A stretch of DNA of 64,000 nucleotides from JAANXG01 sp034520625 (GTDB lineage Bacteria; Pseudomonadota; Gammaproteobacteria; Arenicellales; JAANXG01), in NCBI GenBank assembly GCA_034520625.1, contig JAXHNI010000008.1:434001-498000 (forward strand), written 5' to 3'. Shown here piece after piece: positions 51,943 through 60,367 of the stretch (position 1 is the stretch's first letter; each line of letters opens with the position of its first letter). A program made the position numbers and the translations under genes. The notes under the pieces are model-generated. The model ran no database searches and was not told the DNA's origin. It saw only the letters and a program-made list of their open reading frames with translations.

Positions 51943-53331
51943 ATGACTAAAATGAACCGCGAGGCGCTGCACGCGCTGGACCGCGCACATTTCTTCCATC
52001 CGTCCACCCACATGCGCCAGCATGCCGACGGGGAAAGCCCCAACCGCATCATTACCGGCGGCAAAGGGGTGTATATCGAGGACGCCGAAGGCAACCGGTC
52101 ACTGGACGGTTTCGCCGGACTGTACTGCGTCAACATCGGCTACGGCCGGCAGGAGATGGCCGAGGCCATCTACGAGCAGGCGAAGAAGCTGTCCTATTAC
52201 CACTCCTACGTGGGCCATGGCAGCGAGCCGGCGATACTGCTGTCCGAGAAGATCATCAGCATGGCGCCGGAGGGTATGAGCCGGGTGTACTACGGCCTGT
52301 CCGGCTCCGACGCCAATGAAACCCAGATCAAGCTGGTCTGGTACTACAACAATATTCTCGGGCGACCGAAGAAGAAAAAGATCATCTCGCGCTGGCGCGG
52401 CTATCACGGCTCCGGCGTCATGACCGGCAGCCTGACGGGACTGGAGGCGTTTCACAAGGCGTTCGACCTGCCCCGCGACCCGATCATGCATACCGTCTGC
52501 CCCCACTTCTACAGGCATGCCGCGGCCGGAATGAGCGAAGCGGATTTCTCCGACTGGTGCGCGAAACAGCTCGAGGAAATGATCCTGGACGAGGGCCCGG
52601 ACACCATCGCGGCGTTCATCGGCGAGCCGGTAATGGGCACCGGCGGGCTGATCCCGCCGCCGGAGGGCTACTGGGAGAAGATCCAGGCGGTACTGAAGAA
52701 ATACGATATCCTGTTGATCGCCGACGAGGTCGTGACGGCCTTCGGCCGGATCGGTACGCCGTTCGGCTGCCACCGTTATGACATCCAGCCCGACCTGATC
52801 ACCATCGCCAAAGGGCTCACCAGCGCCTATCTGCCGCTGTCGGGCGTGATCGTGAGCGACGCGGTCTGGGACGTCCTGGAAAAAGGCTCGGACCAGCTCG
52901 GGCCGCTGGGCCACGGCTGGACCTATTCGGCGCATCCGCTGTGCGCCGCGGCGGGGCTCAGGAATCTCGAGATCATCGAGAAGGAAAACCTGGTCGGGAA
53001 TGCCGCCGACGTGGGCGATTATTTTCAGAAGGCCATGCACGAGGCCTTCGACGAGCATCCGCTGGTGGGCGAGGTCCGGGGCGTGGGCCTGCTGGCGGCC
53101 CTTGAGTTTGCCCGGAGCAAGGAGCGCCTCGACCCGTTTGCGGCGGACCTGAAGGTGGGCGCCCGGGTCTCCGCAGCGGCCGCCGAGCGGGGCCTGATCG
53201 CCCGGGCGATGCCGCACGCGGATATCCTCGGTTATGCGCCGCCGATGATACTGACCCGGGAGGAAGCCGACCGGATCGTCGACATCAGCCGGGATGCCGT
53301 GGACGCCGTGGCGCGGGAAGTCGGCGTATAG
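51943..53331 (+). CDS. doeD: Diaminobutyrate transaminase DoeD (class III aminotransferase)
   Basis: Transfers the 4-amino group of L-2,4-diaminobutyrate, giving aspartate semialdehyde for DoeC. 462 residues: HFFHPSTHMRQHADGESPN, YYGLSGSDANETQIKLVWYY, LIADEVVTAFGRIGTPFGCH with the PLP Asp, and LITIAKGLTSAYLPLSGVIV with the PLP Lys. Class III length is typical. It is 46 bp after doeC and followed by an intrinsic terminator, the end of the catabolic region. Confidence 0.92.
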   Translation: MTKMNREALHALDRAHFFHPSTHMRQHADGESPNRIITGGKGVYIEDAEGNRSLDGFAGLYCVNIGYGRQEMAEAIYEQAKKLSYYHSYVGHGSEPAILLSEKIISMAPEGMSRVYYGLSGSDANETQIKLVWYYNNILGRPKKKKIISRWRGYHGSGVMTGSLTGLEAFHKAFDLPRDPIMHTVCPHFYRHAAAGMSEADFSDWCAKQLEEMILDEGPDTIAAFIGEPVMGTGGLIPPPEGYWEKIQAVLKKYDILLIADEVVTAFGRIGTPFGCHRYDIQPDLITIAKGLTSAYLPLSGVIVSDAVWDVLEKGSDQLGPLGHGWTYSAHPLCAAAGLRNLEIIEKENLVGNAADVGDYFQKAMHEAFDEHPLVGEVRGVGLLAALEFARSKERLDPFAADLKVGARVSAAAAERGLIARAMPHADILGYAPPMILTREEADRIVDISRDAVDAVAREVGV

Positions 53332-53364
53332 GAGTTTCTCCTTCAGTGTAGTGCAGCGTTGAAT

Positions 53365-53390
53365 GGCCCTTGCAAAAGGGCCTTTTTTTT
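53365..53390 (+). terminator. Rho-independent terminator after doeD
   Basis: GGCCCTT pairs with AAGGGCC around GCAA, followed by eight T. Located 33 bp after the doeD stop; it closes the eutA-doeC-doeD unit. Confidence 0.92.
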
Positions 53391-53501
53391 GGCGTCATGG
53401 ACATCCTTCGTCAAAAGGAATGCAGCGCGGGTGTACACGGCATTCAGCGGCTATCACAGCACGATCCCGGCATGCCGGGCGGCCCGGCGGACGGAGTGAC
53501 G

Positions 53502-54827
53502 ATGGCCGGCCAGCCGTGGACGCCGCGTCCGGGGCATGGCCCGTCCCGGATACGCACCCACCTGCTTCCGGTCGTGCTGCTGAGTGTTTCCCTGTCGGCC
53601 GCCGCCCTGGAACCTCCCTACGAAAGCCTCAACACCGCCACCCTGCTCCCTGAACGGGTGATGTCAGGCCCGGACTACCGGATCCTGCCGGAGGTGGTGA
53701 ACCGAGGGCTGATGAATCACTACCTGATCGACACGGACTACGGCTCGATGCGGGCCCGCAGCGACCGCAATCTCCAGCAGAGGCTGCGGGAAATCCGCGC
53801 CCTGCGGGAGCTCGACCGCATGCATGAAGCACGGCTGGTGGCCGAATCCGTGGGCCGGACATTCGTGGGCACCGCCCGATCGGTGGCCAGGGTCATCAAG
53901 GACCCCGTCGGCACCGCCGATAGCGTCCAGCAGGGCATTCACAGGCTCATGCGCCGCGGCGGCCGGAAAATCAGGAATGCCTACGACGATGTCAGAAACT
54001 CGGTCAGCGGAAATGACGGTGATGGTACAGCGGAACCGGGGCCCGACCTGTCCGACAAGGCCATTCAGGCCGGCCGCACGTTCGCCAGAAACCGGCTGGG
54101 AGTCAGCCGCGCCTACCGGGAGCTCGCCCGGGAGGTAGGCATCGATCCCTACACCGACAACGGGCTTCTCCGCGCCGAGCTGAATCGATTGGCCGGGCAT
54201 TCGGCGGGGGCGTCGCTGGGCAGCAGGCTGGTGATTCCACGGATTCCGGGCCTCATCGGTGCGGTGGAAAATGTCAGCGACCTGGTATGGAGCAAGGACC
54301 GGTTGGATCTGCTGCTCCACAATGAGGACGTCCTCGCCGGCCTGCCGGTACCGGAACCCGTAGCGCGGCGCTTCATTGAAAACGAGGCCTACAGCCCGAC
54401 GCAGCAAACGGCGATCGTCGCCGCGCTAGAATCGCTGCGCCACGTCGCCAACCACTGGCGCCTGCTCGAGTATGCGGGCCATGCGGACAGTCTCTCGGAA
54501 GCGGATTTCTACACCGACATGATCGGCCTACTGGCTTTGTATCACGAAACGAGGGCCCCACTGGACACCATTCACCCGACGGCAACGATCGTTCCCGTGG
54601 CCGTCACGGATGATCATCGATCCGTCGCGGCCTTCCCCGTGGACCGCTTTCGATGGACCCGGGATGTCGACGGCATCGTAGCCGCGCTGACCGCGTCCCC
54701 CATCGGGCAGTCGGGCCACCGGGAAATCTGGATCACCGGCGTGGTCTCGGAACAGGCCGATACGGGCTTGTCCGGGTACGGCTGGATCCCCTATACACGC
54801 GCCCACCAGCGCCTGCGGACCCGCTGA
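53502..54827 (+). CDS. Secreted hypothetical protein
   Basis: 441 residues from ATG 53502, preceded by GGAG at good spacing; an in-frame ATG at 53370 lies within the terminator and is rejected. Signal peptide THLLPVVLLSVSLSAAALEP. The mature part is mainly helical and charged, with an amphipathic Arg/Glu stretch (RSDRNLQQRLREIRALRELD), a segment like VGTADSVQQGIHRLMRRGGR, and a globular C-terminal half (HADSLSEADFYTDMIGLLAL; WITGVVSEQADTGLSGYGWI). No Cys pair, transmembrane helix or known motif seen. It stands alone between catabolic and biosynthetic ectoine loci. Family unknown to me. Confidence 0.72.
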   Translation: MAGQPWTPRPGHGPSRIRTHLLPVVLLSVSLSAAALEPPYESLNTATLLPERVMSGPDYRILPEVVNRGLMNHYLIDTDYGSMRARSDRNLQQRLREIRALRELDRMHEARLVAESVGRTFVGTARSVARVIKDPVGTADSVQQGIHRLMRRGGRKIRNAYDDVRNSVSGNDGDGTAEPGPDLSDKAIQAGRTFARNRLGVSRAYRELAREVGIDPYTDNGLLRAELNRLAGHSAGASLGSRLVIPRIPGLIGAVENVSDLVWSKDRLDLLLHNEDVLAGLPVPEPVARRFIENEAYSPTQQTAIVAALESLRHVANHWRLLEYAGHADSLSEADFYTDMIGLLALYHETRAPLDTIHPTATIVPVAVTDDHRSVAAFPVDRFRWTRDVDGIVAALTASPIGQSGHREIWITGVVSEQADTGLSGYGWIPYTRAHQRLRTR

Positions 54828-54973
54828 CGAGCCGTCGGATACAGACAGGCCCACAATGGCCCGCGGCGGTGGCACCATCGAAATCCAGGCGGTTATCATG
54901 GCCGCGACGCGGCCGGGTAAGGGGGCGTATCTCGGTCTGACTCAATATCATGCACTACCGGGAGAAGACGCAC

Positions 54974-55747
54974 ATGGCGATCGATATCGAGCTGCTGAAT
55001 GTCGAAGGCGAAACCGACCCGCGGGTGATCCGGGCCACCGTGTCCGGGCAGCTGCAGGAATCGGACTTCCATGTACTCACGCCGCAGGTGGAACAAGTCC
55101 TTGAAGACCATGCCAGCGTGCGGATGCTCATTCAGCTTTCCGGGTTTGAAGGCTGGAGCCCGGGCGCCGCATGGGAGGACGGCCGGCTCGGTATACGCCA
55201 CTACGCGGATTTCGAACGGTTCGCCGTGGTGGGCGACGGGCGCCGGGACGAATGGGTGACCCGTCTGTCCAAACCGTTCATGCTGGCGGATGTGCGTTTC
55301 TTTGAACCCGGCGAGTCCAACAAGGCCCTGGCCTGGATCACCGAAGCACCACATCCGCACATCGGGATATCCATTGAGGAAGACCGCAAGGTGGTCCGCG
55401 TCCGACCCGCCGGACGCCTGTCCAGGGACGATTTCATCCGCCTGGCCGACGAGGTGGATCCCGTGATCGAAAAGCTGGGCTCGCTGAACGGGCTGGTGAT
55501 CGAGAGCCGGGACTTTCCCGGCTGGGACAGCGTGGGCGCCCTGGTCCAGCACCTGAAGTTCGTGTCCGGGCATCACCACAGAGTAAACCGTATCGCCCTG
55601 GTCACCGACTCTGTTCTCGGGCGCATCGCCGAGAACATCGCGAGCCATTTTATCAGCGCCGAGATCAAGCAGTTCGGCGCAGCGGATCTGGATGTGGCCC
55701 TGCAGTGGGCGGCAAAAAGCAGGGAGGATGCGCTCGACCCGGTTTGA
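54974..55747 (+). CDS. Tandem SpoIIAA-like (STAS-fold) protein
   Basis: 257 residues from ATG 54974 (GGGAG upstream; ATG 54950 is rejected). Two SpoIIAA-like domains in tandem: residues about 1-125 (ATVSGQLQESDFHVLTPQVE; LIQLSGFEGWSPGAAWEDGR; RFAVVGDGRRDEWVTRLSKP) and 130-250 (RVRPAGRLSRDDFIRLADEV; LVIESRDFPGWDSVGALVQH; RIALVTDSVLGRIAENIASH). Single-domain forms are common in halophilic and marine proteobacteria; function is unknown. No sigma or anti-sigma gene nearby. Confidence 0.83.
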   Translation: MAIDIELLNVEGETDPRVIRATVSGQLQESDFHVLTPQVEQVLEDHASVRMLIQLSGFEGWSPGAAWEDGRLGIRHYADFERFAVVGDGRRDEWVTRLSKPFMLADVRFFEPGESNKALAWITEAPHPHIGISIEEDRKVVRVRPAGRLSRDDFIRLADEVDPVIEKLGSLNGLVIESRDFPGWDSVGALVQHLKFVSGHHHRVNRIALVTDSVLGRIAENIASHFISAEIKQFGAADLDVALQWAAKSREDALDPV

Positions 55748-55974
55748 CGCGAGGTGTCGGCAAGACCCGTGTGGGTTGGGATCTTGTGGGTCAGCCGATC
55801 GGAGGTTTCCTGGCGGATTTTCAAAGGGGGCGACCGATCGACACCAACGTAATGCCCCGTTCCGGCGCGGGTCCGCCGCCTGACCAGTCCACCGCGCGTC
55901 GTTCGGCCTGGACGGGCCGCACGGGCCGTTCGTCCCCAACTTTCCCCTTCCCGCCGCATTGCCGCAACACCGCC

Positions 55975-56003
55975 TTGCGGCCAGCGGACGCGTTTGATAT
56001 TAT
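55975..56003 (+). promoter_or_regulatory. Predicted promoter of ectR1-ask-ectABC
   Basis: TTGCGG (55975-55980) and TATTAT (55998-56003) with 17-bp spacing, 38 bp before the MarR ATG. This is an AT-rich patch in GC-rich DNA. The operators immediately downstream cover the expected start point. The rest of 55748-55974 shows no gene. Confidence 0.65.
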
Positions 56004-56004
56004 C

Positions 56005-56032
56005 TTTCGTACACGAAATATTTGTACACAAA
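56005..56032. promoter_or_regulatory. Tandem palindromic operators at the ectoine synthesis promoter
   Basis: TTTCGTACACGAAA (56005-56018) and TTTGTACACAAA (56021-56032) are adjacent palindromes sharing the GTACAC core, centres 15 bp apart, ending 8 bp before the ectR1 start codon. Binding by the MarR protein would block the start site. The second includes TTGTACACAA, identical to the gntR operator. Confidence 0.68.
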
Positions 56033-56040
56033 CGAAATCC

Positions 56041-56610
56041 ATGCAGAAACAAGGGACAATCGCTCCCGAAACATCGACACCGGGCGATCGGCTGGACCAT
56101 GAGGTTCTGCGCGCCCTGCGGCGCATTTTCCACGCCGTAGACGGGCACAGCCGGCGTCTGGCGCGGGTCCACGGCCTGACCGAGCCCCAGGCCATCTGCC
56201 TGAACGCCGTGAATCGTGCCGGCGAGCTCAATCCGGGGCAGCTGGCGCGGACCGTGTCGCTCTCCCCGCCTACGGTGACCGGGATCCTTGACCGGCTCGA
56301 GCGCCGCGCCCTGATCCGGCGCGAACGCGCCGCCCGGGACAAACGCCAAGTAGTCGTGGGCCTTACCGATGCCGGACGAGCGCTGCTGGACAACAGCCCG
56401 CCGCCGCTGCAGGAACGATTCACGCGGCGTCTGATGGATCTGCCGCCTTCTCGCCAGCGCCAGATCGCCAGATCACTGAATGAAGTGGTCAGGCTGATGG
56501 AGGCTGAGCACATTGACGCGGCGCCGCTGCTGGCCCGCGGGGCCGCGAACCCCGCCCATGCGGAAGAGCCCGTGGCCGTGCCGCGGGCCGGCCCGAACAC
56601 CAGGCGCTGA
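56041..56610 (+). CDS. ectR1: MarR-family regulator of ectoine synthesis (EctR1-like)
   Basis: 189 residues from ATG 56041. Winged HTH of MarR type: ICLNAVNRAGELNPGQLART, VSLSPPTVTGILDRLERRAL and IRRERAARDKRQVVVGLTDA. EctR1 in halotolerant methylotrophs represses ect genes at low salinity; here the gene is directly upstream of ask-ectABC on the same strand rather than divergent. A tandem palindrome overlaps its promoter, suggesting autoregulation plus control of the whole operon. The C-terminal 35 residues are Pro/Ala-rich without a visible motif. Confidence 0.85.
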   Translation: MQKQGTIAPETSTPGDRLDHEVLRALRRIFHAVDGHSRRLARVHGLTEPQAICLNAVNRAGELNPGQLARTVSLSPPTVTGILDRLERRALIRRERAARDKRQVVVGLTDAGRALLDNSPPPLQERFTRRLMDLPPSRQRQIARSLNEVVRLMEAEHIDAAPLLARGAANPAHAEEPVAVPRAGPNTRR

Positions 56611-56681
56611 TCTCCCCCGGCGGAGACGGCGCGACGACCGAATTCATTCAAATCCACTTACAGTGAAGTTATCCAATCCTT

Positions 56682-57893
56682 ATGAATAGCAGTTTGAAAA
56701 TATTGAAGTACGGAGGTTCATCCCTCGCCACCGACGAGCATATTGACTTCGTCGCCAGGCAGATCATTGAGCGAAAACGCCCCGGCGAGGATGTTGTCGT
56801 CGTGGCATCGGCCATGGGCGGGACCACCGACAAGCTCATGTCCCTGGCCAACGGCCTCACCGACGACCCCCCCGTGCGCGAGCTCGACAAGTTGCTGTGC
56901 ACCGGGGAGTACGTGTCCACGGCCCTGCTCGCCATGGCGCTCCAGCGCCACGGGCAGGACGCCGTTTCTCTCACCGGGTCCCAGTGCGGCATTCTTACCA
57001 GCGACGACCATTTCAACGCCGCCGTGGAGCATGTCGACACCCGGCGCATGCGCAAGGAGCTCTCCGAGGGACGGATCGTCGTCGCCGCGGGCTTCCAGGG
57101 CCGGAATACCGACCGGGAGATCACCACGCTCGGCCTCGGCGGATCGGACATCACCGCCGTGGTCCTGGCCGCCGCCCTCGGCGCCGGACGCTGCGAGATC
57201 TGCTCGGACGTGGACGGTGTCTACTCCGCGGACCCCAGGGTGGTGAGCCGGGCCAGCCGCATCGACGAGATCAGTTACGCGGAAATGCTGGAGATGGCCC
57301 GGCACGGAGCATCGGTGCTGAATCCGCGCGCCGTCGAGCACGCCCGCGAGCACCGGGTGGAAATCTACTCCCGCAGCACAGCGCAGCCGGATGCAGGGGG
57401 CACCCTGATTCACGACATCGACGCCGAGGCGCCCCGCGTCGTCGGCATTGCCAGCCACGACGAGCTCCTCCGGCTGGTAATCGAGCCCGGTCAACGCAAC
57501 GCCGATTCCGCCGCCGATGGACTGCTCGAAGCCCTCGACAGGGACGACATGTTCGTCGACCACATCGATGTCGAAAGCGGCCGCCGCAACGTCCTGATTC
57601 CGGCCGAACGCCTGCCCGACGTCGATGCGTTCCGCAGGGATCTCAAGCGGCGGTTCGATGAGCGCATCGATGCCCGGCCGGCCTGCAGCTCGGTATCGGC
57701 CATTGGCCTCGGTGTCGGAGGCGCCGACGATCTGCGCCGCACATCCCGGCGCTATTCGAAACAGGCCGGCGTCTCCCTGCAGGACGATTTCACCGCGGAG
57801 CATGCCATTACCTGCGTCGTGGAGCCGGACCAGGCCTCCAGATTGATGAACGTATTTCACCGGGAGTTCGACTGTCCCGCGGAGGCGGCATGA
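56682..57893 (+). CDS. ask: Specialised aspartate kinase of ectoine synthesis (Ask_Ect)
   Basis: Phosphorylates aspartate to feed ectoine synthesis. The 403-residue product opens with LKILKYGGSSLATDEHIDFV, then GGTTDKLMSLANGLTD, GRNTDREITTLGLGGSDITA and CEICSDVDGVYSADPRVVSR, with C-terminal ACT domains. It differs from the LysC at the window end. Gene order is ask first, then ectA with ATGA overlap, whereas most ask_ect genes follow ectC. The upstream gap of 71 bp after ectR1 has no clear promoter. Confidence 0.93.
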   Translation: MNSSLKILKYGGSSLATDEHIDFVARQIIERKRPGEDVVVVASAMGGTTDKLMSLANGLTDDPPVRELDKLLCTGEYVSTALLAMALQRHGQDAVSLTGSQCGILTSDDHFNAAVEHVDTRRMRKELSEGRIVVAAGFQGRNTDREITTLGLGGSDITAVVLAAALGAGRCEICSDVDGVYSADPRVVSRASRIDEISYAEMLEMARHGASVLNPRAVEHAREHRVEIYSRSTAQPDAGGTLIHDIDAEAPRVVGIASHDELLRLVIEPGQRNADSAADGLLEALDRDDMFVDHIDVESGRRNVLIPAERLPDVDAFRRDLKRRFDERIDARPACSSVSAIGLGVGGADDLRRTSRRYSKQAGVSLQDDFTAEHAITCVVEPDQASRLMNVFHREFDCPAEAA

Positions 57894-58489
57894 GCACAGT
57901 GCAGACCCTCATCGCAGCGGAGCCCAGTGATATGACCGAAACCCGTACAACCAGACAGACGGCCGTAGAGCGGCCGTTCCACAAACGGTCGCGGCCGAAG
58001 GACATCGTCTACCGGCCGGCCACGCCCAACGACGGCCGGGAAATGTGGCGCTTCGTGAATGAAGCCGGCGTACTCGAGCTGAACCAGTCCTACGCCTATA
58101 TTCTGATATGCCAGCACTTCGGCAACACCTGCCTGGTGGCCGAGAGCGACGACAAGATGGTGGGATTTGTCCTGGCCTACGTGCCGCCCCGGCAGCCGGA
58201 CACGGTTTTCGTCTGGCAGATCGGCGTGGCCCGGGATGTCCGCGGACGGGGGGTGGGACTGCACCTGCTGCGGCATCTCCTGGCATTGGACGGCTGCAGG
58301 AACGTGCAGTATCTGGAAGCCAGCATTACGCCGTCCAACAAGCCGTCCCAGAACCTTTTCCGGGCATTCGCGCGCAAATGGGGGGTCTCGTGCCGAAAGC
58401 TGCCGTTCTTCCCGAGCGAGTTCTTTCCCGAGGAGCACGAGCCCGAGTACCTGTACCGGGTCGGCCCTCTGCAATGGCCCGCCGCCTAG
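57890..58489 (+). CDS. ectA: L-2,4-diaminobutyrate N-gamma-acetyltransferase
   Basis: GNAT enzyme acetylating diaminobutyrate. 199 residues: IVYRPATPNDGREMWRFVNE, SYAYILICQHFGNTCLVAES, the acetyl-CoA loop VARDVRGRGVGLHLLRHLLA, and ASITPSNKPSQNLFRAFARK. It begins at the ATG overlapping the ask stop; ATG 57932 is an alternative that would trim a non-conserved leader. Second gene of ask-ectABC. Confidence 0.95.
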   Translation: MSTVQTLIAAEPSDMTETRTTRQTAVERPFHKRSRPKDIVYRPATPNDGREMWRFVNEAGVLELNQSYAYILICQHFGNTCLVAESDDKMVGFVLAYVPPRQPDTVFVWQIGVARDVRGRGVGLHLLRHLLALDGCRNVQYLEASITPSNKPSQNLFRAFARKWGVSCRKLPFFPSEFFPEEHEPEYLYRVGPLQWPAA

Positions 58490-58550
58490 CACACCCGGCC
58501 GGGAAACAGACCTGCCGGGCCAACGCACGAATACAGACACAGGAGTCAGC

Positions 58551-59828
58551 ATGAACCAGATCATCGACCAGTATGAATCCGAAGTCCGCGGCTATTGCCG
58601 CACATTCAACACCACGTTCGAAAAGGCACAGGGCTCGTGGCTCATTGACACCGACGGCAAACGCTACCTGGATTTTCTCGCCGGCGCCGGGGTGCTCAAC
58701 TACGGGCATAATCCGCCTGAACTCAAGCGGCGGCTGTTGGAATACATCGAGCAGGACGGCATTACCCATTCCCTGGACATGTATTCCTCAGCCAAGGCGC
58801 GTTTCCTGCAGCGATTCAACGAGGTCATCCTCGAACCGCGGGGTATGGAGTACAAGGTACAGTTTCCGGGGCCCACCGGAACCAACGCCGTGGAAGCCGC
58901 CATGAAACTGGCCCGCAAGGTGACGGGACGCACGAATATCGTGTACTTCACCAACGCTTTCCACGGCATGACCGCCGGCTCGCTGGCCGTCACCGGCAAC
59001 GCGGGAAAGCGATCCGGCGCCGGCCAGCCCCTCGGCAATACCACCCCCATGCCCTTCGACGGCTATCTCGGCCACAACGTGGACTCTCTCGAGTATCTGG
59101 ATCGCGCCCTGGAAGACGCCGGCAGCGGCCTGGACAAGCCCGCCGCCGTGATCGTCGAAACCGTTCAGGCCGAAGGCGGCGTCAACGTAGCCTCCGGTGA
59201 ATGGCTGCAAAGGCTGGCGTCGCTGTGCCGCCGGCACGACGTGCTCCTGATCGTCGACGACATACAGATCGGCTGCGGCCGCTCGGGTGGCTTTTTCAGC
59301 TTCGAGGAAGCCGGAATCAGGCCCGACCTGGTGACCTTGTCCAAGTCCCTCAGCGGCTACGGCCTGCCCCTGGCGGTGGTGCTCATCCGGCCGGAACTTG
59401 ATATCTGGTCGCCGGGGGAGCACAACGGGACATTCCGCGGAAACAACACCGCTTTCGTCACCGCCGAAGCCGCCCTGGATTTCTGGGAGAATGACGCCAT
59501 CACGCCCCAGGTCGAACGCAAGGGGCCGATAGTCCGGCGGCGCCTGGAAAGGATCGCTGCCGAGCTGCCGTCTCTGGAGGCGAGCGTGCGCGGACGCGGT
59601 TTCATCTGGGGGCTCGACTGCGGCGTATCCAGCGCGGCCGGAATGATTTCCGAGGCGTGCTTCGAGCGCGGGCTTATCATGGAAACAGCAGGAATCGACG
59701 ACCAGGTTCTGAAGTTTCTTGCGCCGCTGACCATCAACGATGACGAGCTGGAGCATGGCCTGGATATCGTGGCGGACGCCGCCGCCGATGTGGCGGGCCG
59801 CCTGAACAATAAGCAGAATGCAGCCTAG
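58551..59828 (+). CDS. ectB: Diaminobutyrate--2-oxoglutarate transaminase
   Basis: Makes L-2,4-diaminobutyrate from aspartate semialdehyde with glutamate as donor, the first ectoine-specific step. 425 residues, AGGAG upstream of ATG 58551. Class III motifs: FLAGAGVLNYGHNPPELKRR, PTGTNAVEAAMKLARKVTGR, LIVDDIQIGCGRSGGFFSFE with the PLP Asp and VTLSKSLSGYGLPLAVVLIR with the PLP Lys. The reverse-type reaction is run by DoeD at 52 kb. Confidence 0.96.
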   Translation: MNQIIDQYESEVRGYCRTFNTTFEKAQGSWLIDTDGKRYLDFLAGAGVLNYGHNPPELKRRLLEYIEQDGITHSLDMYSSAKARFLQRFNEVILEPRGMEYKVQFPGPTGTNAVEAAMKLARKVTGRTNIVYFTNAFHGMTAGSLAVTGNAGKRSGAGQPLGNTTPMPFDGYLGHNVDSLEYLDRALEDAGSGLDKPAAVIVETVQAEGGVNVASGEWLQRLASLCRRHDVLLIVDDIQIGCGRSGGFFSFEEAGIRPDLVTLSKSLSGYGLPLAVVLIRPELDIWSPGEHNGTFRGNNTAFVTAEAALDFWENDAITPQVERKGPIVRRRLERIAAELPSLEASVRGRGFIWGLDCGVSSAAGMISEACFERGLIMETAGIDDQVLKFLAPLTINDDELEHGLDIVADAAADVAGRLNNKQNAA

Positions 59829-59836
59829 GAGACGCA

Positions 59837-60241
59837 ATGATCGTACGTAAACTCGAGGAAATCACCGGCTCGGACCAGGAAATCGACGGCGGAAACTGGG
59901 TAAGCCGGCGGCTGCTCCTTGCCCGCGACGGTATGGGTTATTCCATGCACGACACGATAATCAAGGCGGGCACCGAGACCCATATCCATTACCAGAACCA
60001 TCTTGAAGCCGTGTACTGCATCGAGGGAAAGGGGGAAGTGGAGACCATTGCCGACGGACGCGTGTGGCCCATCGAGACCGGTACGCTGTACGCCCTGGAC
60101 GAGCACGATGAGCATTACCTGCGCGCGAACCAGGGGGTGGACATGCGCATGGTATGTGTCTTCAAGCCGCCGCTGACCGGACGCGAGGTGCACGATGAAT
60201 CGGGCGTATACCCGCTGCTCACCGAGGCGGAAGAGAAGTAA
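59837..60241 (+). CDS. ectC: L-ectoine synthase
   Basis: Cupin-fold enzyme closing the ectoine ring from N-gamma-acetyl-diaminobutyrate. 134 residues: MIVRKLEEITGSDQEIDGGN, GMGYSMHDTIIKAGTETHIH, YQNHLEAVYCIEGKGEVET and LYALDEHDEHYLRANQ, containing the iron-binding Glu/Tyr/His set typical of EctC. It is 8 bp after ectB. No ectD (hydroxylase) follows, so hydroxyectoine would come from outside or from a gene elsewhere. Confidence 0.96.
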   Translation: MIVRKLEEITGSDQEIDGGNWVSRRLLLARDGMGYSMHDTIIKAGTETHIHYQNHLEAVYCIEGKGEVETIADGRVWPIETGTLYALDEHDEHYLRANQGVDMRMVCVFKPPLTGREVHDESGVYPLLTEAEEK

Positions 60242-60367
60242 ACTTTCCCGCTCGACGGCGCTCTAACCTGGAATGGAGCTGCCGGCCAACGACGGCCCCG
60301 CTCGGCTTCTGGACCTTCAGGCCGCCCGGGCATGGGGGCCGGATCAATCCCATAGGGAGGAAACAAC

